A stretch of 64,000 nucleotides of DNA from Endomychus coccineus (GCA_958510875.1 OY294067.1:280879242-280943241), one strand, 5' to 3'; positions 19,935 to 31,554 are shown, counted from the stretch's first letter. The notes: generated by a model from the sequence alone, not told the origin. Numbers and translations: made by a program.

Positions 19935-20130
19935 AGAAAAATTTTATTTTAATTAGATGAAAAATGAACGTCAATTTTTGTGAATGAACTTAATAGGTAA
20001 CTATTTAAATAATATTAATGAATAATTTATATTTAACAATAGAAATATGAAACCTAATTATTATTAATATATAAATACAGATTCCAAAGCGTTTCTGAAG
20101 ATTATTTATTATAACATTACTTGTTTAATG
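19935..20130. repeat. AT-rich direct repeat downstream of PLE lineage A copy
   Basis: This is the downstream partner of 18844-18963: ttattttaattagatgaaaaa, then aataatattaatgaataatt and tatatttaacaatagaaatatg. It goes on through attattattaatatataaat and tttattataacatta, which also follow the first upstream copy at 18600-18680. Confidence 0.65.
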
Positions 20131-20300
20131 GCACAACACGATAACTCGTGTTTCTATTCGTTTCGGTGACGTATAGGTATTTTCAATTGAAATTAATGCG
20201 TTTTAGACAATGATTATTTATGATATGATTGAGACCGAAACGTATGTAAAGACGAAAATAGTAAACATATGTGTTAGTGTGACCTATTTCCCAAAAATGT
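20131..20300 (+). ncRNA. PLE lineage A terminal repeat with degenerate hammerhead
   Basis: The sequence parallels 19700-19910: gaaattaatgcgttttagac, tgagaccgaaacgtatgtaa, agacgaaaatag and gtgacctatttcccaaaaat. The GAAA half and tiny stem III remain (20233-20250) but CTGATGA has decayed, so it should not cleave. No coding part is attached, so this is a solo terminal-repeat fragment about 300 bp downstream of the intact hammerhead. Confidence 0.6.
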
Positions 20301-20339
20301 ATATATAATTTCATATCAAGATCAAGAATCACTATTAAT

Positions 20340-22249
20340 CAGTGGCGGCTCCTCGAAGGAGCCTAAGGAGGCTCAGCCTCCTCACAAATTTATCTTGTTG
20401 ATCATTCTTCATTTTATTTCCTGTTTCTCTAATAATTTTTTTAATTTTACAATTAATTCCCCGTTCTCAGTAGTTATTTTTAATCTGGCAACAGTGCCCT
20501 GAGGCTAGACTCTCTATATATCCCAAACGCTGAGCATGTGTTGTTCAACACAGTTGCCGTTTTTCCGACCAGTCAATCGCCAAATAGCGTGAAACAGCGA
20601 AAATGGCAACATCCTCTGGAGGCTAGCCTGTCGCCCGCCTTTAAGTTCAGTACGAGTACAGTCGGTGTGGTACGGAATACGACACATGCGTGTTGCGTCA
20701 GTGCTTGTTTTGTTTTATGCGGGTATAATGGTTGAGTGACACCACGCGAAATAAGGTTAGATTAGAATTCGTCTGTTCGGTAAATTATTAATTGTAAAAA
20801 TGGACAACTAGTGGAAAGATTTTTAGGGTTCTACGATGTTAGTTCGGGAAGAACAGCGGTCAATTTATTCCATTTTTTAATGGAAACATTTCAACGATTC
20901 GACTTTGCGAATAAATCAGACTTACGACGGCATCTGTAATGGCGGGACATTTAAACGGTCTTCAAACAAACGAACGTAAGTTTTAAATAACATAGTAGGA
21001 AACAGAATTCCCTGTGCAATGTTTAGTTTACCATCCATAAAAATAAAGACAAATTAATTAAAACATTTGATTTTATATTAAACAGTGATGACTTTTCAAC
21101 AGATCAGGTTTCATTAAATGCTGCTGATGGTTTAAAATCTTATTTAGAAAATGAAGAATTTTTGTTTTTTCTTGATACTTTTAAATTAATATTTGAACAA
21201 ACTGATCCTATTTTTCAAATTTTACAACATAAATTCACTAATATAATTTATTCAAGAGATCGTTTAAAACATCTCATTGATAAAATTTCAAGTTTCCGTT
21301 ATACAGAATTTAATTTAAATATTTTATTTGGAAATTATTCAACTGATGAGGCTTCTCCCGTGAAAAGGAGGAAAACATATAATTTGGTAGACAAGAAACT
21401 ACATTATAAACAACTTTTTTATGAAATTGTAGATACTATTAAAGGTCAAATATTGAGATTCGATTTTCCGATTTACATGAATTGAAGTTTTTCGATTTGA
21501 CGAATAGAAGATTTTTCGAATCTTTTTCAAAAGAGTTTCTCAATACACTTTCAGATAACTTAGTTCTAAAATATAATTTTTTTTTGATAAAATAGCGCTG
21601 CACAATGAATAATGCATTGTATACTGGGATAAAGATATTTTAGGCCAGTACGACAGTCACGCCGATGTGATAAAATATATGATAGATAATGATTTGCAAC
21701 AAGTCTTACCTCAGTTTTATAAGCTACTTTGTTTGACAGTCACCATTCCTTTCACGTCGGCATCGGTGGAGAGATCATTTTCTACTCTCAAACGAATTAA
21801 AACATACATGCGAAATACAATGGGCCAAAACCGTTTATACAATGTTAGTTTAATATCTATTGAAAAAGATTTAGTAAAACACTTAAAACATAATGATACA
21901 TTTTATGATAATATTATTGATCATTTTTGGCATTAAAGACCGTAGAATTTCGTTAATATATAAAAAAGTTGATAAAATTAATAAAAAAAACAAAATATGA
22001 AAAATTCCAAAAAAAAGGAAAAAATTAAAAATCCAAAAAAAATAAAAAACAAAAAACGAACGAAAAAAAATGTGTGGGCAAGAGAAACTCTATACCTCCA
22101 CGTTGGTTCTTGCTGGGTAACAATTAATTTTGTCACTGAAGTAGCTGGTACGGTCGCTGCGCGAAGGTTAAATTAATTGGCTGAATATATTTTTACAAAA
22201 ACGTCTTATGTCCAGCCTCCTCTCTCAAAAAGTTCACGAGCCGCCACTA
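20340..22249 (+). mobile_element. hAT element (ZMYM1-like), deletion derivative with perfect 8-bp TSD
   Basis: Left end CAGTGGCGGCTCCTCGAAGG at 20340; right end gagccgccact then a instead of g at 22249. The 8-bp duplication CTATTAAT is present at 20332-20339 and 22250-22257 without mismatch. Both ends share the subterminal aggctcagcctcctc/ccagcctcctctctc sequence. At 1.9 kb it is much shorter than an autonomous hAT of this group, and only the second half of the transposase is left. Its sister copy is at 40597-42464. Confidence 0.92.
21010..21960 (+). pseudogene. hAT transposase C-terminal half (in 20340-22249)
   Basis: Reads TIHKNKDKLIKTFDFILNSD, VSLNAADGLKSYLENEEFLF, TFKLIFEQTDPIFQILQHKF, RRKTYNLVDKKLHYKQLFYE, then after shifts SASVERSFSTLKRIKTYMRN and TMGQNRLYNVSLISIEKDL, the hAT dimerisation signature. 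Frames break near 21460, 21590 and 21640. The BED/TTF zinc finger and the first part of the RNase H-like core are deleted, so it cannot be a functional transposase. A rebound dimerisation-only protein is conceivable but not supported. Confidence 0.8.
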
Positions 22250-22474
22250 CTATTAATAAATAGTTCTGTTTATCATCTGCACTTCTAAGAACTGTTGGTG
22301 GAGCTTAAGAATTTCTGGTCAACGGATATGTAGCCAATGACAGCAGGTACAATCCTCCCTTAAAAACCCTACTAGTTCTAAAGTTTGCCCGGTAAAGTCT
22401 TGAGAAAAGGGACATTTTACGAAAGCATGCAAACGAATAACAGTAACATATACCATATAATCAATAATATTGTG

Positions 22475-22515
22475 TACTGAGGACGTTTCGGCTACCAAGA
22501 AGCTATCATCAGAGT
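22475..22515 (-). ncRNA. Hammerhead motif, PLE lineage B terminal repeat
   Basis: On the minus strand CTGATGA (22512-22506) is followed by the same extra U, a damaged stem II (AGCTTC against GTAGCC), intact GAAA (22489-22486) and CGTCCTCAGTAC. Stem I is weak (ACT/AGT). Core residues are right but stem II has two mismatches. The flanking 22320-22690 carries no PLE coding sequence that I recognise. Confidence 0.5.
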
Positions 22516-22689
22516 CTGTATGGGGACGGAATAAGAATTTTCCCATGGTAAATCCTGCCTGTTCGGAAAGGAGACTAAAAGGATAACCATAGGTAGTAGA
22601 TGTTTTCCTCATCGCCCGGTGAAACACCACCACCTTGATAAAGATGCAGATAAAGGGGGTATAATAAACAATCATTATTGGTTATTGTC

Positions 22690-23490
22690 CAAATACTTGC
22701 GTACAGAATGGTGGTTGGCCTAGGCAGCAGGAACTACATGCTAATTACCTGATCTGACAACCAGGTACATACCTGGGACCGTAGAAACACCCGGACTGAT
22801 TTTACCTACATAGAAACCCATTCTTAGTGGTATGAAATCATGACGATTTTGGTTCATTAGTCTCATACTATTATATTTCATCTCAACATTCTTTCTTAAG
22901 ATCGATGCTGATATTATATTTCGAAAACGGTGACAAACTTCTCAGGGCTTCTGACTAATTTACAATTCTTTCTAACAAACCGTTCTTCCTGAGTGTATCC
23001 CGTATTTCATTCAAATTATTTCCTCACGTCAAGTGCAAAGGCACGTGTCCATCGCTAGATCGTGGATCCGCTATCATTGTAATCGCATTTATTCCACAAT
23101 GTGAAGTTATTGGATCGGAAGAGCCACGCGACCTTAGGAAACGTTACATTTGATATCAGAAATTAATAGGAGGCGCCGTATTTTCTTTACACTTGATTTA
23201 TTGATGGTTTTAGCCGATTAGCGACTATCCACACTGTTGCATTTACCTCCTGCGATCACGCAGTATGTTTGCTCAACAAGGTGGAATACGTGGGTTAACT
23301 ATTCACACGGGAACTAAAACAGTCACAGAAATCGTGGTTGGATGGAATGTTATGTCTAAAAGAGTACCCTTATTGGGAACTCAACTAAAATTAGTGACAT
23401 CTATAGTAACTTTTGCGCCCTAGAGCCAAGCAGTTAAGTGAAGCAGCTGATCTATATATAAATACTGTATAATATATTGAAAAAATTGAT
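22690..23490. other. No recognisable gene
   Basis: Mixed-composition sequence without a convincing reading frame or repeat on either strand. It precedes the THAP exon and could be intron or intergenic DNA. Confidence 0.4.
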
Positions 23491-23497
23491 AGATTGA

Positions 23498-23676
23498 AAG
23501 CATAGATAAAGGTTTTACGCATGGGTAAAGCTGTCACAAAGAATATGAGAGTATGTTTTAGACATTTTACTAAACAGGATTACCGTTTGCCAGGTCAGAA
23601 AAATAGTTATCAAAAAACAAACATATATACTGTGTGCCCCAAAATTAAAATACTCCAAGATGTACTACCATATTAA
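23498..23676 (+). pseudogene. THAP-type zinc finger, C-terminal half, broken
   Basis: The frame reads KA, stop, IKVLRMGKAVTKNMRVCFRH, FTKQDYRLPGQKNS, ending at a stop at 23674. In THAP domains the invariant tryptophan sits about here and is followed by ..VCS.HF...DY and a run to ..AVP; the CFRHF pair supplies the last Cys and His zinc ligands. The codon expected to be Trp is TAG (23503-23505), one base from TGG. The first zinc-binding cysteines are not visible upstream, so they would be on another exon or lost. It may come from a THAP-bearing transposase or a host gene; I cannot tell which. Confidence 0.5.
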
Positions 23677-24109
23677 TACAGTCGATACTTATAAGAATTA
23701 CTTCTGAATAAGGATTGAATATTATTAATTTATTTTAGATATGCATGCTGAAAAAGATATCTCGAGAAAGAACCAGTTCCATCTTGTAATCTTGTCATAG
23801 CAAAGGAAAGCAAAGAGTAAAAACACAGAAAGTAGAAATGAAAGAAGACTAAACCGAGATTTGAATAAGGTTTTTAATCAAGAAACTTGTTCAACAAGTA
23901 ATAAAACAATTAATAGCGGGGTAATACAAACTCGGCACATGTCTCAGGTATACGAAATAAAAATAGTTTAAACTCGACACATAATAATACCTCCTTCTGC
24001 TTGCAAGAAATAGACTGATGTAATATTAAAACAAAATTTATTAATTTAAAATATACATAATACATATAGGTACATAGGAAGAATATATTCAAAATTATTA
24101 TATCTACAC

Positions 24110-25117
24110 TGTACTATTTCAATTAATTGCATAATAATGCACACAATGTCCTTTGGTTCCAAAAATAAAAGACCAAAACAATAACGGAACTTTCCAATCT
24201 CAGAATTGTTGTCTTGGTATTCTTTTGATTAACCTAGATTTTGAATTTTTCTGTACCATGCTTAAGTTAAGTGGAATCAACACCCAGTAATTTTAGCATT
24301 TGAATAAATTTCTGCATTATGAATAGATATCACAAAATCTACTATTTAAATTGGATTCTTATATAATCACAATACTCTTTAATTTTTGATATGCAAAACC
24401 TATATGTTTTTTCACTTTTGTCTTTTAATAAACAAAAACCTAATGATATATAATGACCGTTAAGAAAAACATGTATCGTAAACATTTGTGTGAAATATTT
24501 TGTGCAGTAAGAGAATGTACCGTCCATATAAATAATTTTTGATTCACATAAAAACCTTAAATTACTTTTACAGCTAAATATCACTAAATTTTCTGATAAA
24601 TTATTAACAATTAGGAAGTCTTTATTTCTGTTGGTTTTTGGTTGAAGTTCATTCAAAGCTTCATGAACCTCCGATAGTGATTTTGGCAAAGCTGGCAACA
24701 ATTTTCGACGTGCAGTGTAAATGTTTCTTCTAGCACATTGTAGATCACTTATTATCAAATTGTTTAAAGACACATCATTTTTAGCTAGCTCCATTCTAAT
24801 CATTTTGGAAGATTTTTCTGTTATATCACTTTTGGCTTTTCTCTTCAAACAATGACTTGTCTTTGCAACACATTTGTTAGTTCTGGTTTATGATTAAGAT
24901 TCACACTCAGGTTTGTTATAACTCGACTTTTCGACTCACCTAAAGTATGAAAATTTGCTTTACATTTATCTTTGATGCACCTCCACTGAGTTTCTCCGGA
25001 TGCTAATTTTCTGTTGTGTTCTTTAAGCTTATAGTTCTCGTAAACTTAGAGAAGTTTTCCTTCTTGACTGAACATTTCACTTAAATCCGAAAAATTACTA
25101 TGATTTATTTTCGCCAT
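24110..25117 (-). pseudogene. MULE-type transposase with N-terminal FLYWCH zinc finger, broken
   Basis: From an ATG at 25115-25117 the minus strand reads MAKINHSNFSDLSEMFSQEG, KLL, stop, VYENYKLKEHN, GETQWRCIKDKCKANFHT and LNLNHKPE, a FLYWCH finger (Y...., WRC..C.A, H.H). After a frame change, SLKRKAKSDITEKSSKMIR and LQCARRNIYTARRKLLPALP lead to IIYMDGTFSYCTKYFTQMF, the MULE core with the first catalytic aspartate (DGTF), then HVFLNGHYISLGFCLLKDKS. Further left, with more stops, HNAEIYSNAKITGC, FHLT.AWYRKIQNLG and LLFLEPKDIVCIIMQLIE continue the domain. The C-terminus fades near 24110. Such FLYWCH/MULE proteins are common in insect genomes. Confidence 0.85.
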
Positions 25118-26280
25118 TTTTACACTTTTTCACAATTATGAGTACATAGAGCATCAACTTTACACTAGAAATGACTATATGTACTTATGAAAACTGATAT
25201 ACCTACAAAACAAAATATAGTTAGTTAGGTACCTGTTACAGGGGTTAGGTACTTGCAACAACTTTATGCCGGGTTTGTAGATGTAACAATATAATTTAAA
25301 ATGCATTAGGATTAAAAGATTAGGATGTGCCGAGTTTGATGCCTCCCTTAATACCATGTGAAAATGGTAAGAATTTGTCTGAGAATGAAGTTTTGACTGA
25401 GATGTGTCTTATTGACCCGAATAAGGTTGCAGAATATAATGAATTAACAAGTGCGGTTGAAACTAAGGAAACTCGGATAAAAAAATTCGAAGACTGTCCC
25501 AGTCGGCCGAGTTGTAATACCAAACTGTGCATAGAGGTGTTGGATTGGTTCGTGGAGTGATACATTTCTATTATGATCTTTGCATGTATTTGTTCTCTTC
25601 CGAAAAATGTTATTTCCATATTGTTGTATATTTAATTGTGTCTTCAGGTTATTCTCTGACTCTGTTACTAACACCATGTTAAGTTCAGTTTGCTTCATGA
25701 TTTCCATTGATTCTTTCATGGCCTCATCTATACTATACTGAAATTAAACTGTTTCTTCTAATAATGTATTGTTATGATTTCATTCCTAAACAACATAAAA
25801 TGATAAAATTAGAACATTAAAAATCAGAAAAGATTAATAAAAATATAATATAAGGAAATAAAAACAGTATTAAAAGTTAAGTAGTAGATAGTATAAGGTA
25901 TTAAACAATGTAGAACAAAATAAACAATAATGTAAATAGAATAAGAAGTGTAAAAACAAGAAAACAGTGAAAGTGGATAAACGTACAGTGTTACGAAAGA
26001 AGAAATCATAATTGAAATGATTACAAAACTATCATAAGATAGGATTAGGAAATTTGAGTTATATAATGTTATAGAAATGTTATTGATATTTTATATTATG
26101 TATTAGATTTTAAGAATGACAAATGTCAAAATTACTATAAAAATTGGAATAATCAAGTTAATATGAACCTAATCATAGGTTATCTTATATCAAAATGTGT
26201 GGAAAAATGTAGGCAATATTAATTTAAAAAGCAGGAATCATCATTATTTTAAATAAGTTGAAAATCTTCAATAATTCAAA
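25118..26280. other. No recognisable gene; opposed unassigned frames
   Basis: Open frames overlap on both strands at 25327-25719 (77 aa plus, 99 and 91 aa minus). None resembles a family I know, and there is no clear start context or splice signal. The remainder is AT-rich. Confidence 0.4.
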
Positions 26281-26447
26281 ATTTATAGAATACTCTATTC
26301 TGATTGGTTGAGGCGGTTTATAAACGTCAAACAGGCAACAAAGGGATAGTTCTGTCAGTTCTCAATAATCAACTAAGCATCCTTGATGAGTAAAGTAAGC
26401 ACCCCATTGGTTACATTTGACATCACTTGGCGTCCTTTTTGAAGCCC

Positions 26448-26481
26448 TATAAAAGGAATCTGAAATACAAGCCAAGTCAGT
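26448..26481 (+). promoter_or_regulatory. TATA box and arthropod initiator
   Basis: TATAAAAG at 26448-26455 lies 31 bp before the A of TCAGT (26477-26481), the textbook spacing and motifs for an arthropod core promoter. Two ATTGG boxes (reverse CCAAT) are upstream at about 26302 and 26406. Downstream, 26480-27010 is non-coding with AATAAA-like signals at about 26830 and 26938 and a possible donor (aaagtaag) near 27015. It could drive a host non-coding leader or be the promoter of an unrecognised LTR-type element; no coding exon was found. Confidence 0.5.
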
Positions 26482-26597
26482 TTGCCATTACATCTGTGGA
26501 GTGAAGGTACTCCTGCAACTCACAAAATTTTAACATAACCAAAAAGTTTGCCATTATATCTGTAGAGTCAAGGTACTCCTGCAACTCACAAAATTTT
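26480..26597. repeat. 66-bp tandem duplication just downstream of the initiator
   Basis: Gtttgccatta.atctgt.ga, followed by aaggtactcctgcaactcac and aaaatttt, occurs at 26480 and again at 26546, differing at about three positions. The duplication begins at the predicted transcription start, so it would put two copies of the leader's first bases in the transcript. Confidence 0.8.
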
Positions 26598-26599
26598 CC

Positions 26600-28335
26600 A
26601 TAACCTTAGTTTATTGGATAACATCGGAGAACCCAAGTAGTCTCCAATAGCTTCGAAAAGTTAAAAGTAACCGAAGCAAGTAAATAATGTCTACGAATCA
26701 AGTAGTGTTCACAGTCTTCGAACAAAGTTTTAAAGGTTATAATAACCACAATTCATAAGTAGCATCGTATGATAGCCAGTCTTCGATGACGTTCCAATAC
26801 ATCATTGAAGAGTTTTATATCTTTTAAAAAAAGAATAAAACAAGTTAACAATTTTCAACAGTTCCTGATTTCTAAAGAAGTAACCACATAGTTTACCTGT
26901 GTTTTTATGTATAGCAGAGTAATTGTGTTTTTTATAGTGAATAAACAAATCAACAAGAAGATCAAATCAATTGAACATTCCCCACATTTTTAATCATATT
27001 ATTGCATATAAACTAAAAGTAAGTTTGCTTATTATATCTCCATTGTAGTGTTATTTGTAAATCTGAAAGAAAGATTGTCGTTTGTAATTTTGTAAACAAC
27101 TATTAATATTGAATAGTTTTGAGGTTAAAGCATAGACCTATTAGAACATAAGATTAAATTGTAAATTTGAAACCCGAGATAATTAGAGTCATAGAGATTT
27201 AAATATAGAAACTTTTTAACAAAGAATATTGTGTTTAATTCCATATATAATAAAATAAAAGTAAAAAGTTCATTTTCACTCAAAATAGCAAAATTAAAAA
27301 CTCAATAAGAATTATTGTAATAGTATATACAGAAGTAAGGTAATACCTTCATACCCTACTAATATAATAAGCCCTTTATATCTGTTATTACTTTCATCTT
27401 TGTGGACGTGACATTTTTAAATTAGTATACTATAAATTCCTACGGTAATATGACGTTATCTGCATATTGAAAAACGAAGGAAACATTTCCATGGTGTGAA
27501 AGTAAAACGCTGATAGCTATGCTAATATTGTGCAGAATCCAGAATCCTATATGATTGGCAACAATACAGAGAGAAGGGAATAACCACAACACGGCGTGAA
27601 TTCGCGGGGTGAATGCGAACTATGGCAATATGTAGAAAGAAACGTGGGTGAGAGACTGTAATATGCAGATTGGTACGTGTCTTTGTATTGTGGGTTTATA
27701 TTATATTCACTGCATAGGAGATGCATCCAAGTGAATCATAAAATTTAAGCTTCAGGGTTTGGTATTGCATCAATTGAAGTTTGTACTGTACACTGTATTG
27801 GTTTTCAGGCCATTTATCCCAATCCATCTAGTAACTTGTGGAAATTTACTAACATTATTTAATTTAAATATTTATTTACTCAGTTGGAAGTAATGTCCTG
27901 TAAAATGAAGAACTATAGGCGATATGGTGAAAATTTCATTGAACCCAAAAAAAATTAACCAAATTTCCCAAAAATCAAACAGAAATTAACAATAATTGTA
28001 TGACACCTTTCAACTAGCCTGAATTTAGCAGCCGATGAATTGAATTGATTTACTGGAAGATTCGGAACGGAATGTTTCATCTTAACCAAGTTAAGAATCA
28101 AAATACTCCTCAATTAACAGTGTTAATATTCCCTGATAAAGTCAGGAATATTAATGCGTTTCTCTGTGGCAATATTATTTTAACCGTTTGTGACCCTAGT
28201 GATTTACAATACGTACCAGAAATTACAAACGATTCTCGACCTTAACAACTTTATGCAATTATGTTTGGACGAATATCAATGTCATGTAGTTCGTTGAGGA
28301 TCTTTCGTGGTCTTTAAAGTGGATGAATTATTTAT
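26600..28335. other. Non-coding stretch, possibly a transcribed leader at its start
   Basis: AT-rich. The 67-codon frame at 28045-28245 has no recognisable similarity. No repeat or RNA gene was identified. Confidence 0.4.
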
Positions 28336-28337
28336 AT

Positions 28338-28975
28338 AAGAGGGCAAGGAGAAGAGTCCCTGAAAAATTAAACAAGAAATGATTTAGTTGGTCAAAACTT
28401 ATTTTATTTCTCAAAATAATCTCCTTGTACACTTCGTCCAACGTTTTTCTAATGTTTCGCTCCCTTCCAAATAATACGATTCAGGCAATCCTTCAAAATA
28501 GGCTTTTGTTTCAGCGATATCCTCAAGGCTGGAGCCAAATCTTTTTCCGCGGAGCCATTTCTTCAAGTTTGGGAATAGATAAAAATCGCAGGGGGCCAAA
28601 TCAGGAGAATATGATGGATGAACCAATCCGTAGCGCAATTGCCATTGCGACTGCGGACCTGTGCGCCGGGGCGTTGTCCTGGTGAAAGAGCATTTTTTTC
28701 TTTGCCAAATGCGGCCGCTTTCGCTTCAAATCGGCGTCGCATCGATCCTACAGCTCTGCATAATATACCCTGATGATCGTTTTCCCTTTTCAAGGTATAA
28801 TCGATATGGACGATACCGTGTGCATCCCAAAAAACTGTCGTCGTGACTTTGTTGGCCGATAAACCCACTTTGGCCTTTTTCGGCTTCGATTCGCCAGCAC
28901 AAGTCCATTGTTTCGACTGTTCTTTGATCTCTGGTGTATTGTGATGGATCCATGTTTCATAGACGGGCGCAAATA
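28338..28975 (-). pseudogene. Mariner transposase, 3' two thirds (copy 1)
   Basis: The right terminal repeat (gagggcaaggagaagagtcc) is at 28340. Minus-strand reading from 28960 gives ETW(I)HHNTPE-type sequence around the first aspartate, VGLSANKVTTTVFWDAHGIV, HIDYTLKREND, a damaged block with FGKEKNALSPGQRPGAQ where the second aspartate (FHQDNAPAH) should be, and VHPSYSPDLAPCDFYLFPNL with the third aspartate, then KKWLRGKRF and a normal C-terminus. This is the mariner D,D34D layout. The N-terminal helix-turn-helix half is missing and at least two frame changes are present. Confidence 0.85.
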
Positions 28976-29298
28976 ATATTCCTTTTCAGGTTTTTAGTTT
29001 CTCTAAAATATTATATTTGAATATTCAGATAAAAAAATTCCCGGGTAAAGTCCTCACTTTTCCTCTCTAATCTTTTATATCTCCCGTAGGGCCTGCACCA
29101 CAGATCCGTTTTAGAGGTCTACACATCTTAAATACGGCCCTTGACTTCAGTATGAAGTTGAGCGACGTTGTTACGGCACTGGTTGAGTCAGATTAGTAGA
29201 ATACAAGTGAATTAATTTACGTATCTGCATAATATAGTCCTGCCAAAAATAAAAGGGTCATTGCTAAAATTTTATAGTCATCGTGTTCAGGATGAATG

Positions 29299-30812
29299 AT
29301 TTTCAATCAACAAATGGAATGTCTATTCTAAAAAATTAAATATCTCGGGCTCTTTCAATCCAAAGTTTCTGAAAATTGGTATCAAATGATTTTTTGGTCT
29401 GCTGAACCCGCATTTGAAGTCGGAAAATGGAAAATCTGACACTTTTGCTGGGAAAGTCGGAAAATTTAGCGAAATCTTAGCAACAAACAAAGTTGTTTCT
29501 CGGACTGTGGTATTGAAATAATAAAGATGCTGTGATGTGTATCGGTACAATTTTCACTAAGAGATGCAAATTCTGGCTTTGGCCCTCGCGTCTCAAATTA
29601 TAGGTTTAAGTGGCTATTTTATAGTTATCAAATGAAAAGCAATTATAGTTGTCCGGAAACTGAATATTTAATTAGACTTTAATAAGAATGATGATAGTAC
29701 TCGGTTATATATAGAATACTCTCTTACTTCATATTATCAAAATCAACTTTTTCTGAGAAAAAATCTTGAATTTTGAACTACCAATCCCGCGAGCTGTTCG
29801 TTTTGTTGTGAATTAGGTTTTTAAGTTACTCAACTGACAATTTTTTTTCGAATGCACATATACGTTAATTTTATTTCCAGTTACTAAGTTTTAATACCAT
29901 TCTATATTTCATAGAATTCACGTGTTTTATAAATTAAAATATAAAAAAAGACGTGATCTTACAGTCGTTTCTCAGATACTATTACCAGCATGCCTATTTC
30001 TTTTCCTCCACACTCAAAGATAGCTGCAGTGTTCTCTGTACGCGTTAACGTGTCCACGTCATTGGGTTCTTGTGTATAGGATCGCTATGGTACACGTACG
30101 CCGCATCATCATTGATGCTTCAGAAACATCTGTTTTTTTACCTGGTTCTAAAGAGGTAGATACTGTACATAACATGATAAAAGATTCTTTATCATAATAA
30201 TTGTCTAAAATTTTTCGAAAAACAAAATAAAAATTAGAGATTGTCGTGTAAATACGTAAAATTATTGCTTCTGATTTTATAACCATAAAATAATACTCAG
30301 CGATCACAAAAACATATAATTTCACACGATGAAGGAAATTTTCACAATGACTAAAATTTTTCAAAAAACGTAATGATTAAAATTTGTCGTGTAGAAATGG
30401 TAAATTATCATTTTCAGGAATTTTCCGGAATACTGTCGTCGTTGATTTTATGTTAATAAAATAATTCTCAGGGATCACGAAAACATATAATTAGACACGT
30501 TGGACGAGGACTGAGATAGGAATATGAAGAAAAAACGACGCAATTTTCCACCAACTTTCCAGAATTTTCCTTTTTTGAATAAAAATTGTATCGAGATACA
30601 TCACGGCATCTTATTTCAATACCACTGTCCGAGAAAGATTTGGTAAAATTTTCCGGTTTTTCCAGCAAACGGGCAGAATTTTCCTTTTTCCAACTTCAGA
30701 TTCGAGTTCAGCGGACCAAAGAACTTCCTGATACCAAATTTCAGAAGCTTTGAATCAAAAGAGGCCGAGATATTTTGTTATACAAGACATTCCATTTGTT
30801 AATTGAAAATGG
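29299..30812. mobile_element. Fold-back element FB4 (inverted repeats about 240 bp)
   Basis: The arm 29299-29545 (from attttcaatcaacaaatgga to gtgtatcggtacaattt) matches 30583-30812 in reverse complement, roughly 80 percent by eye. Each arm holds tggtctgctgaacccg or its reverse ttcagcggacca, close to the module in FB1-FB3. The interior contains a diverged direct repeat (gatcac.aaaacatataatt at about 30302 and 30474) and no recognisable protein. It lacks the AATAGACCAAA end motif seen in the others, so it is either a distant relative or truncated. Confidence 0.65.
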
Positions 30813-31554
30813 TTTTCCATTGTTTAGTAATAATCACGAGCCCCCTGTGACTAACGATGTGTAAGCCATCCTTAACACGATGCAAAAAGAATATTGCATT
30901 TTAGTGCGGTCTATAAAAATTGAGATGTCTTTACACTTTTGACTGGACTAATATAGTTATGAATTATTTCAGCTAAATTGAACATAATGATACTATCATG
31001 AACAACTTTACTTCATGACTGAACTGAATGTGTATGATAAAATAAGAATGCTAATTGTTCAGTTGCATCAATATATGATTTCGTAATCTCAAAGAATACA
31101 TAATTGAATGCGGTAAGCAGGCTAATTTTAGAAGCTAGTGGGAAGCAGGAAAGAGGTAATAAATAAACTAGAATATTTCATAAAATATAACTGAAGGTAT
31201 ATTCATTTCAAATAACCCTAGGATACAATTATTCGTTAAGTAATATCAACTTAGCCACTGTTCTATAGCGGTGGATAAATAATAATAATTTTTACTTATA
31301 ACCAGAGGCTAAATATTTCATGCTATAGCGATCGATATCACGAGACGGTGAACTTCACTCACTTTCACATCAGATAAAATAAAGAACCGCGGCTTAGAAA
31401 TTGTACAGGTACATAAATAATAACATCGATATACATAGTGTCTTCGCAAAACTATCATTTTAGATTATTTATTGGTATATTTTGAAGTATTTTATTTATA
31501 TATCTATGGTTTCGGCGTTTACGTAGTGTAAATTCATAATATTTCGGAAGTTGG
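30813..31554. other. No recognisable gene
   Basis: AT-rich sequence with short random frames, lying between fold-back element FB4 and the palindrome at 31555. Confidence 0.4.

Noticed and set aside
25327..25719. Overlapping 77-99 codon frames as a host gene
   Set aside because: Open on both strands with no family resemblance, no start context and no splice signals.
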